A DNA stretch of 64,000 nucleotides from Drosophila pseudoobscura (Eukaryota; Arthropoda; Insecta; Diptera; Drosophilidae). Under the pieces are notes generated by a model. That model was not told the origin of the DNA. It saw only the letters and a program-made list of their open reading frames with translations, and did not search any database. Positions 11,548 through 29,415 of this stretch are shown one piece after another. The position numbers and the translations under genes were made by a program. Each line of letters begins with the position of its first letter. Positions within the stretch are counted from its first letter, which is position 1. The stretch covers positions 59,969,869-60,033,868 of the forward strand of contig NC_046683.1 of assembly GCF_009870125.1 (NCBI RefSeq). The letters are read 5' to 3'.

Positions 11548-13080
11548 TATGCGGAGCGGCTCTCTTTGTATCTGTATCTGTGAGTGTGCTCAGAGCGGGC
11601 ACAGATCTTGCTGGACTTGTGGGCTCTCTGTCCCAGAAGATTCAGATGATCTTCAGTGCTATGGTACTCGCACTTTAATTGCTCTGCTCTTCGTTTTCGT
11701 TGGGCTTCATATTTCCTAAGTGAAATACCATTTAATCTGGTAAATATTTGAGCAGTGATTGTCTTATAAGAGTTGTCTAAATAGGTTTTCTATGTGGCTC
11801 GGTAATAGCCAGGAAGCTGTGCAGTGCCGCTCTCTGCTCTACATTTCGTCTAGTTTTTAGTTTTTGGAGTTAGCAGGTTATCGCTCGGGCAGCTGATAAG
11901 AAGGTTATTGTACGACAAAACGTCGCAGCAGTTTCGGTTTCATTGAAGAAATCATATTCTTTTCGAACTGAAATTCAATTTCTGAATAAACTAATCTGAT
12001 GAATACATGTACATATATGTATATACTGTAATAGCTACGGAACTATCATTTATTAATACATAGTAAAAACGCTCTTTTAATAAAAGGAAATTTTTAAAAA
12101 TTTTTGTAGGCCTGAGTTTACGTTTGTGGGCGAAGGTAGTTCCGGATATAGTTCTGGCAATATTTATTTTAAAAGTACATTATTTAGATAGTATAATTTA
12201 AGTTGAGTTCCGCTTTAAAAGCTGTAAATTGAAAATATTTCAAAATAAATTTAATTTCTAGTTCAAATAATTTTACACTGGCGCCATTTGGTTGCGTCCG
12301 CAGAAATTTGGAAACTTTATAACAGAGCTTTTAATTTGATCAATAGTGTTGACAACGGACGGCGCCAACAGTGTTCGATAACACACTTATACTAAGCCCC
12401 GCGATTTTGATATTATTTAAAACTTCCCATCACACTGAAACCACGCCAATAATTGGTTTATATTCATATAAAAGTAAATACTTGGACTGTGTCATGCCGG
12501 AGACTCAGTTTTTTTTTACATAGGATGACAAAGAGTTGCGTCCTTTTCGAACGCAGAAATATTCGATTAGTTTCCCCCTAAAATAAACTAATTGTATCAT
12601 TAGATAAGGCATTATTTTGAATTCATGAATCCATCCATATATGGGAGGAAAATATCGGTTGTTTTAATGTTGAGAGGAAGATCTCAGACAAACTCTACAA
12701 AGAAATTATTGAAATTATTAAATATATATGAGCATCAAGTCTTTTCCATAATTTTGTTGATTTCATAATTTCAGTAGCTTTCCTGCTTGTTTCAGCAACA
12801 CAAATCAGCTCTTCTCATGCCGAAATACTCTACGTCTGCCAGTGTTAACGCCTATTCTGCGTCACTGCATTTATTCCGATATCGATACGAAACGCGTGGC
12901 AGTGTAAAAAGGTAATGAGTGACGATATATAAACTTGCACAGCTAAAAGCTTCTTGGCAGCTATCGATACCAATGCCAGACGTTTGCCAGCACTATGCTT
13001 TGCGCGTCTTATTTGATTTCAATTGAACACGCTGCTCAGTTTACCATTACTTAAATGAGTTTTTTCAAATTTAAAACAAA
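11548..13080. other. Intergenic region between LanB2 and Tmc with boundary-like motifs
   Basis: No coding exon is visible on either strand. It holds two TATCGATA sites (12880-12887, 12962-12969) and an imperfect inverted repeat centred on GGCGCC (12275-12285 and 12361-12374). There is also a repeated word (GTTGCGTCC then CGCAGAAAT) near 12291 and 12532. Its AT-rich part (12000-12250) shows no recognisable element. Confidence 0.6.
12880..12969. promoter_or_regulatory. Pair of DRE/BEAF-32 type sites (TATCGATA)
   Basis: Two exact palindromic TATCGATA octamers at 12880-12887 and 12962-12969, 82 bp apart. This octamer is the DREF recognition element, and its CGATA halves are bound by the insulator protein BEAF-32. 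The position between two head-to-tail genes fits a boundary or a housekeeping-type promoter. Function is inferred from the motif. Confidence 0.45.
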
Positions 13081-13107
13081 AAATCTCCTTCCGTGCAATA
13101 TATAGAT

Positions 13108-13113
13108 TTTATT
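13108..13113 (-). terminator. Polyadenylation signal of Tmc (AATAAA)
   Basis: AATAAA on the - strand, 173 bp past the Tmc stop codon, in an AT-rich stretch. It gives a 3' UTR of about 190-200 nt. Confidence 0.5.
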
Positions 13114-13285
13114 TCAATTTTCATAAGGAATTAAGTTATTTAATGAAAGTATTGTACGAGTATTGTATTGGTAGTCAGTTAGAAGAACAAGATTCAAGCT
13201 AAATTGTGATTAGAGAGTAGGAAGAATACTAATTCCTTCGGTTAAGAAGACAATCTGGCGTTCAAGGCACTTGAAGGACGAGCAT

Positions 13286-23022
<9,737 letters not shown>

Positions 23023-23119
23023 CGGCGCTGCTCTGCATTTGCCAGCCCCCTTTATTCAAGTCGCATGGCGGGGCCCAGGTCACAGATAATTGATGTGGCG
23101 AGGTGACACCAGAGTTGTT

Positions 23120-24737
23120 CTGGGAATTTGGGTTTTAGTTTTAAAACTTACTAATTATCTTAATCACACTTGTCACATTTAATACTCGTTATGCAAAATT
23201 CTTCAGAATTGCTTATTAATAATTGCACTTTAAGGATTAACTTAGTTGTAACTGAGTATCCTCTTGCACCGCTTTGAGGGTGTGCTGAAGAGTCTTCATC
23301 ACAGGATGTAGGAAAACTATTTAATTCCCAGTTGTTAGTTAGTTCGTCCTTCGCCGTAGCGCGTCGGAGGAGCCTTATGCGCAGACTGAACGGCTTAGCC
23401 CGCTTACCAGGCCAGCAAGGCGCAAAAGACCATCATCCAAAAGGACAACGACTAACACAAATACTTCTATACCTCCGCCCCCATGCTTGCTCACACAGAC
23501 ACTAGCGAATGCTGAATTTTTTCTAATAATGAATGAATATGAATGAAGAACAGACAGGGAGTCGAGTAGAGTCCTGGCCCACAGCACAGTCTAACACCAA
23601 TGACCAACCCATGGCCAACTTATCAAAGCCAAAACGTGCCCAAAACGCACACAGCGAGCGCTGTGTAACGTAAAGGAATTTACATAGACAGGCACCAGGA
23701 CATTGCGGTAGGGATCGAGAGGAAGCCAGGACACATACATACACACGTACGGGGCAGTATCTGACTTCCTCGCCCAGTTGGAACGAAGACGAATGAGTGT
23801 AAGAATCGCCAGCGGCATGTGATAACAACGCCGTGTCCGGGCGTAACTTCGAATGTCCATTTAGATGGTGGCCAGGTCTGAGTGCTACGAGGACTGTGTC
23901 TACGTGTGTGTGTGTTTGCTGGTTCCTATGAATATGTGTGTGGGTTGATATTGAGTCACGTTGTATTCTTGGCTTCTTGTTCTGTCCAGTCCTGTCCTCT
24001 GTTACCTCTCCTTTCCCATCACGGCCTGGTCATGTAAATGAAAATCAAACATGCAAGGGTTGATAAAGAAAATCGCGAATTCTAACACAAAACACACAAA
24101 AAAGTATACATATATATATGTATATATATATATAGGATTTTCCAGTCCTTTCTTTGTGTCATGGGAGCGCCCACTATTGAAATATGTTTTGGCGCTCTGC
24201 GCTGTGTTTTGTGTTTCGCTTTTGCTTTCCTTGCCTTTCTCTGATTTCACTTTCGTTCCCTTTTAATTAAATGAAGTTTTTGCTGAGGCTTTAATTAACA
24301 TCAAATTTATCTGTGCGTGCTTCCCGCCGAAGCCCATGGCGACTCTGAACGCCCCAGAAATCTGCGCACGTGTAGCACAATGCCAGCCGCCAATGGGTTC
24401 ATTACCCGAATGTGTGCTCGACTCTTGAGCCTGTCTCTGTGTCTGTGTCTGTGTCTGAGAGTCCTAGAGTGATTCTGTGACAGGTGCAGGTGAACTTGAA
24501 AAGTGCTACACACACTCGCTGACCCAAATGCCACGCCTCATCGGGATGGGGGAATCCTCCATCCGTAGGCCTAAGTGGCTTTCCATGTTCGATTGCAGTT
24601 TTGGTTGTTCCGCCATAAATCTTGGGCCCTAACTTGTCCCACCACGCCTTGGATCAAAATATAGGTCAGCCGTACAGAAAATATAGATATATATTTAAGC
24701 AGAACCGAATGAAAACTAATCCCATGATGATGCAACA
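23120..24737. other. 5' flank of Tmc; no gene seen
   Basis: Upstream of the first recognised Tmc exon (acceptor-like TTCCCAG at 23125-23119, so a further noncoding exon may lie here). It contains a TA-rich microsatellite at about 24105-24136 and a TG/CT run at 24430-24460. No coding exon or clear promoter could be supported. Confidence 0.5.
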
Positions 24738-25679
24738 TTAGTTGATGCGGCACGCGTGTGTTTCGCTCGTGTCGCTTCTTTTCTCGCGTCTGCCCTTCGT
24801 CGGAGTCTTCCTGCACTTGCGACGGGGCTCCTTTTTCACGGTACGATCGATCTTAGAGCTGCAGCTGTCCGAAGTGCTGGCCGCATGTAGGCGCGTCTCC
24901 TTGGCCGATTCGGAGCTCTGCTGGCTCTTGGAACGGTGACATACGCCAGGGATAGGTATTGGGGGCACGCCGCCAGACGTTTGCTGACAGATTTGGTTGA
25001 CCTCCAGATTGTTTTTCATAATCTGACGGTCAAACTTTGCCTTAACCGCGCTTCTGAGATGGTACTTGGTCAGCTTGCCGTGACGACAGTTCTCCATGAT
25101 CCAGTGACGCACCTTGCGACAGCCCACATAGATGCTCGGGGAGCCGTGCTTCAGGTCCATGAGGTAGCCCTGCGGGTGCAGCCGGCCGAAGCCTAGGTCA
25201 AAGACATTTAGCGGCAGATCAGGCGGAGAGGGTCCGTCTTGGGTCTGATATTTGTATGGACCTACAGCGGCCAGCGGAGATCTCGTCTCTGTAAAGAAGC
25301 GACGATCCTCCGACGAGCAGTACTTCCAGGGATGGAAGCTAACGGAGCCATCTTTCATTCGAGCAAAATCAACCTTCAACTGATCGTCAAAGACCATTTC
25401 GTCGATCTTCAAAAGCTTGCCGTCATGGTGAGTCACCTGGAAGCTGACACCCAACGGAGCAGGCAGTTGGATGGAGCCACTTCCGTGAAAGTGATTGTTC
25501 CGAAAATAGCCCACGTAGCGTGAGCCATCTGGATACGTGTAGGTACCATAATCCTGCATACCCAGCTCATTCATTTGGCCAAAGAATTTGGTTCCAGTTG
25601 GGAAGTTACTGTTGCGTGTGCCATCAATCGACCTTCCCTCACCCGTTGAATCGCGAACCAGTGTAGTGTATCTCTCCAT
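24738..25679 (-). CDS. MORN5-like protein A, single exon
   Basis: A 313-aa intronless frame starting at MERYTTLVRDS; the frame is open further upstream but without an ATG. Residues about 40-75 contain MORN-type repeats (YGTYTYPDGSRYVGYF, HFHGSGSIQL). Residues about 110-215 match the region after the repeats in the MORN5 family: EDRRFFTE, FDLGFGRLHPQGYL, IYVGCRKVRHWIMENCRHG. The C-terminal 90 residues are basic and disordered (KKEPRRKCRKTPTKGRREKR). MORN5 proteins are linked to cilia and male germ cells in other animals, so a testis or axonemal role is plausible but inferred. It is paralogous to the next - strand gene, sharing the same domain order. Confidence 0.85.
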   Translation of the reverse strand: MERYTTLVRDSTGEGRSIDGTRNSNFPTGTKFFGQMNELGMQDYGTYTYPDGSRYVGYFRNNHFHGSGSIQLPAPLGVSFQVTHHDGKLLKIDEMVFDDQLKVDFARMKDGSVSFHPWKYCSSEDRRFFTETRSPLAAVGPYKYQTQDGPSPPDLPLNVFDLGFGRLHPQGYLMDLKHGSPSIYVGCRKVRHWIMENCRHGKLTKYHLRSAVKAKFDRQIMKNNLEVNQICQQTSGGVPPIPIPGVCHRSKSQQSSESAKETRLHAASTSDSCSSKIDRTVKKEPRRKCRKTPTKGRREKRSDTSETHACRIN

Positions 25680-25975
25680 CGAATAAGACCCAATTTTGCA
25701 ACTAATACTTTGAAATATAATCTGAGACTGTAGCTGTAGAGCTACTGTTATTGTAGAATTATTGAATATTAGCACCAGGCATGCTTGTTTTTGGATCCCT
25801 TCTACGAGTATACAGTTATTTTTCGCCTACTCCCATTTAAAGTCGTTAGCAAGCTCAGACCTCAGCTCCCAAGTCTCTCCCAAGTCCCGAGATAAGAAAT
25901 AATAAATGATGTCTAATGCGCAAAACTCTTCCCTTACGAGACCTATGGTAATTACACTCTGACCATATGTATATA

Positions 25976-25983
25976 TATATAAG
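25976..25983 (+). promoter_or_regulatory. TATA box of the serine protease homologue
   Basis: TATATAAG at the end of a TA run, with a weak initiator (TCAAAG, A at 26008) 32 bp downstream. It predicts a 12-nt leader before the ATG at 26020. Very short leaders are typical of the small digestive-type protease genes of flies. Confidence 0.55.
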
Positions 25984-26019
25984 CTAATATCCCATGTGGA
26001 CAGAATCAAAGCGTCGAAC

Positions 26020-26772
26020 ATGCCACTGTTGGTAGTAGTTCTGTTAGCATTGGCTGTGGCTGCTGCTGATGCGGTCAGTCCCGAACCTGACCAAGTCATC
26101 ACCAACGGAAGTCCGGCGTACGATGGACAGGCTCCCTATGTGGTGGGCATGGCCTTCCACCAGAGCAATCAGTGGTGTAGTGGCACTATCATTGGCGACA
26201 CATGGATCCTGACTGCTCGCGCCTGTCTGACGGGCAGCACCGGGGTAACAATTTACTTCGGAGCGACACGCCGAAGCCAGGCTCTCTTGGCAATGTATGT
26301 GGGAAGCACCCAGTACATTCAGGACAACGAACACCTCGCCCTAGTGCGCGTCCCTAAGGTGAGCTTCGGCAACAGGATTAGGAAGGTCGCTCTGCCAGGA
26401 CTGCGGAACCAATCGAATCGGTACGAAAACAGGTGGGCCACCACCTGCGGCTGGGGCAGCAGCGCATCAACACGGACGCAACCCGACTGGCTGCAGTGCG
26501 TCGACCTACAGATCATGTCGAACACCGAGTGCATCCCCTTTTACGGCCTGGCCACAATCACGGACCGCATCCTCTGCACCCGCACCACCAACGGCAAGTC
26601 CATCTGCTTTGGCGACGCTGGCAGTCCGTTGGTCATAGCACAGGGATCCACTATGGTGGGGCTGTCGCTGTTTGTGTCCACGCAGGGCTGTACCCTGGGA
26701 CTTCCAGCAGGGTTCTCTCGGATCACTAGTCAATTGAACTGGATTCGCCAACACACTGGAATCTACTATTAA
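26020..26772 (+). CDS. Jonah-like serine protease homologue, catalytically dead
   Basis: A 250-aa intronless chymotrypsin-fold (S1A) protein. Signal peptide at 1-17; mature start VITNG at 26-30. Landmarks are intact: WILTARAC (62-69), TTCGWG (141-146), GFSRI and a C-terminal WIRQ. All three catalytic residues are replaced: His57 by Ala68 (TARAC for TAAHC), Asp102 by His105 (NEHLAL for HDIAL), Ser195 by Ala200 (GDAGSP for GDSGGP). The activation-site residue before VITNG is Gln, not Arg or Lys, so tryptic zymogen activation also looks lost. The frame, signal peptide and cysteines are kept, so this is a maintained pseudo-enzyme, not a decayed pseudogene. It may bind a substrate or inhibitor in gut or haemolymph; function unknown. 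Its 3' end is 49 bp from the convergent MORN5-like gene B. Confidence 0.93.
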   Translation: MPLLVVVLLALAVAAADAVSPEPDQVITNGSPAYDGQAPYVVGMAFHQSNQWCSGTIIGDTWILTARACLTGSTGVTIYFGATRRSQALLAMYVGSTQYIQDNEHLALVRVPKVSFGNRIRKVALPGLRNQSNRYENRWATTCGWGSSASTRTQPDWLQCVDLQIMSNTECIPFYGLATITDRILCTRTTNGKSICFGDAGSPLVIAQGSTMVGLSLFVSTQGCTLGLPAGFSRITSQLNWIRQHTGIYY

Positions 26773-26821
26773 ACTGCAACTAAAATTTAATATTTAAAGA
26801 AAAATCCATATATCTTCCGAT

Positions 26822-28003
26822 TTACAGCTGAAAGCGAGAACGCGAAATTTCCATATAACTCGATCGACGAAGCATGTTGGATTGCACCACGTTCAAATAG
26901 TCCGTGTTTGTCTTCTTGTTCATCATGACCTTGACCGTGTCGTAGTTCTCCGTGGGGTCCAGAGGGATCGGCTCTGAGGCAAAGCTGTCGGACTGGCAGC
27001 TGGATGGCCCGACGGAGTCCACGCGCTGGTCATCCGAGCTGCTGGTCCACTGACGGGGCTTCACCCTTATGGTCATGTTCTCAGTCTCAGTCTCATCGAA
27101 GTGATACGTTGGCAAGTCTCTGATATCTTCTAGTTCTCGCTTCTCCGCCACCCCCTTGTGGGCACGGAGACACTGATCCGTGGCCCTGGCTTTGGAGTTC
27201 GGATTATAATTGCAAGTAAACGCCATCGATGAGGGGTCTGTCTTCGGCTTGGACTTTCCCTTCTCCTTGCACAGCTTGTGGTAGTAGTGCTTGCGTTCCA
27301 TCCTGAAGTTCGGCGCATAGATGATAGTCTTGGGGAGCTGGGACATCTCCGTCTGTAGATTGTTGTCGATGATTTGGCGACAGAAGTACGGTATTGGCTC
27401 GCGGATCTCATCCGTGTGAGCATGACGGCAGTGGCGCAGGATCCATTCCTTGTCCCTCGGACAGCCAACGTAGATGCTGCTGGAGAAGGGCAGTGGGCGA
27501 TCCGTTAGCCAGCCAGTCTGCGGATTGTAGATTCCCTCCTCCACATCGTAGCAGTCCTTGGGCACGATGCGTGACCTTAGACTGTTCGTCACATAGGCGG
27601 TCGGACCCACGGGCGGCTGACTGTACAGGTGCTCGGACTGGTAGCGTCGGTCCTTGGGCGTCAGATAGTCCCAGTCCGAGGAGTCAAAGTCAATTCCAGT
27701 GAACCGAGCAGTGAACTGGCCCTGGACATGGAGTCCATCGGGGAAGCACATGTCCTCGATGCTCACCAGTTTCCCGTTGTTGAACACACCCTTGATGGTG
27801 AAGCGATAGGGCTGCGCCAGGCGCAACTGGCCGAACCCATGGAACTTGCCCTGAAGAAAGCGGCCGCGATACTCACTTCCGTCCGGATAGTGATAGGTGC
27901 CGAGGCCATCCATCATGTGCGCCTCCTTGTTCCAAGCTCCTTCGTAGCTGCTGCGGGTGATGAAGTGCCTCAGCGGCGTCATCTTCACGCCAACACTCGA
28001 CAT
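26822..28003 (-). CDS. MORN5-like protein B, single exon
   Basis: A 393-aa intronless frame beginning MSSVGVKMTPLRHF; upstream codons in frame lack an ATG. MORN repeats occupy about 15-75 (YEGAWNKEAHMMDGLG, YHYPDGSEYRGRF, KFHGFGQLRL) with a third, weaker unit after it. The MORN5-family C-terminal block follows: KDRRYQSEHL, VPKDCYDVEEGIYNPQTG, IYVGCPRDKEWILRHCRHA. The last 150 residues are polar and diverged. It shares domain order and several motifs with the - strand gene to its left, so the two are tandem duplicates now separated by the + strand protease homologue. A cytoplasmic or axonemal role is inferred from the family. Confidence 0.86.
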   Translation of the reverse strand: MSSVGVKMTPLRHFITRSSYEGAWNKEAHMMDGLGTYHYPDGSEYRGRFLQGKFHGFGQLRLAQPYRFTIKGVFNNGKLVSIEDMCFPDGLHVQGQFTARFTGIDFDSSDWDYLTPKDRRYQSEHLYSQPPVGPTAYVTNSLRSRIVPKDCYDVEEGIYNPQTGWLTDRPLPFSSSIYVGCPRDKEWILRHCRHAHTDEIREPIPYFCRQIIDNNLQTEMSQLPKTIIYAPNFRMERKHYYHKLCKEKGKSKPKTDPSSMAFTCNYNPNSKARATDQCLRAHKGVAEKRELEDIRDLPTYHFDETETENMTIRVKPRQWTSSSDDQRVDSVGPSSCQSDSFASEPIPLDPTENYDTVKVMMNKKTNTDYLNVVQSNMLRRSSYMEISRSRFQL

Positions 28004-28223
28004 CGCTTTGTGAAGATAGAGAAATGTCCTCGGCTCTGGTGCTTTGAATGCTCTTTTTTCTGTCCGCACCGTGTGTGTGATTGTATGATTGTCTGAATGT
28101 GTGATTGTGTATCAGAATCAACTGTATTTGAATTTGAAATGGAAACTGAGACACACCTGACCCACTTGGAATGGCCTGCCTTGTTGAGATTACCCATCAG
28201 CTTTATGACTAAATAAATGTTTG

Positions 28224-28258
28224 GACTCGACTCGACTCGACTCGACTCGACTCGACTC
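28224..28258. repeat. Pentanucleotide microsatellite (GACTC)x7
   Basis: Seven uninterrupted copies of the 5-bp unit, upstream of MORN5-like gene B. Confidence 0.95.
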
Positions 28259-29178
28259 TGGGTCGGGAGTGGCCGCGTCCGCCGCGTTTCCGTCCGCGTT
28301 TGGCTTTTGTCGCATGTCTGACCTAATGAATCTTTGCATACTCTTGCGGCAAAAGGTGCGCATAACAGGTGCGTTGTGTTCTTTTTACAATGAAGTGGAA
28401 ATGGGATTGAGTTCTTGAGTGTTGGGCAAGAATTCTTAGAATAAGAATTTAGTGGAATTACATTTGAGGTTGATATACTAAAAAATTCGTACGCTTGAAA
28501 TTTGATAGACAATTTTAATAATTAATAGCTTATTCTGTTGGGAATTAATACCACTAAAAAGCGAAAGTCTAAAAATAAGACCATACCATCAACAAAATGG
28601 CAATGTTGAAAAAAATTACAAATGTAAAAAAATTATTAAAAATGAACTTTGGTATGATATATTTTCCGGTACAGCCTTTCTATGGCATCCAATTAATAAT
28701 CCTATGAATAGCTCTCTTTCTTTAGCCTATAAATTTTTTTGGATATCAGTGTTTAAAATGCCTTTTTTCCAATTCCATTCAATATGGCTTCCACATAATG
28801 AGATTGTCGATACCTTTCCTCTTTGCTGAATTAAACACGTTCTAAAAAAGAGCAAGAGCATCCCATGTTCGATATGGCTTGAGTGTGCGCTTAACACCCT
28901 CTGAATAAATGGTGGGACACATAAAAAATGATTTTAAGCGCCACCTTGGGTCGACTTGCAGCATTGCTTGACCAGAGTCATCCACCGTTTAAGAGCTATT
29001 GGCGTTTATAGCTATTGGCATTTGCTGCCGTTGTCGTTGCTGCCATTGCCATTGCTGCCATGGCTGATGTAGGTGCTCTATTCTCTTCCCAATTGCCATG
29101 GTTACTGCCGCTGCACATGTCGTTGGCCTGGCCAAATCGTAAGCACTCCCCAGCGGGCAGTAAATCATGCTCACTTAC
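28259..29178. other. Intergenic or intronic DNA; no gene seen
   Basis: An AT-rich region with no supportable exon. The reading frame of the next exon continues to 28996 past its splice donor, but its translation becomes Ala/Thr/Met-rich low complexity (from GCCATT-type repeats at 29036-29060), so I treat that part as intron. Confidence 0.5.
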
Positions 29179-29415
29179 CTCACTGTTGGCGCCAGTGGCG
29201 ATGTTGCTGCCACTGCCGCTGCCACTGCTGCCCACGCAGCGGAAATCGACAGAACCACCTGATGAGCGTCGCGGCTTGCCGATATCCAGACGAAGGATTC
29301 CGGGCTTGGGTCGCCGTGGGGCTGCGGCCGGTGGGCTCTGCATGAAGTCGGTCGTTGCCACTGGTGTGGCTGTGGATGGCTGCGGTTCCACATTCTCGGT
29401 GGCCTCGTTCTGCAT
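29179..29415 (-). CDS. Orphan coding exon, unknown protein (N-terminal part)
   Basis: Seventy-nine codons from ATG (29415-29413) to a perfect donor GTAAGTGAG after GANSE. The translation begins MQNEATENVEPQPSTATP and includes the compact basic stretch RRPKPGILRLDIGKPRRSS followed by GGSVDFRCVGSSG. Such motifs look selected rather than random. Upstream, a pyrimidine tract ends in TTTAGTAG, two overlapping acceptors; using the second would leave the frame open (LVMQNE), so the exon might also be internal. I could not find a partner: splicing to Tmc exon 1 leads to a premature stop. If unspliced, the frame would end at 28996 (139 aa). I do not recognise the gene. Confidence 0.5.

Noticed and set aside
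12467..12510. TATAAAAG and TCAGTT as a + strand promoter
   Set aside because: Spacing is 40 bp, too long, and no ORF follows.
25994..26019. Earlier ATG at 25994 as start of the protease homologue
   Set aside because: Out of frame with the protease and upstream of the predicted transcription start.
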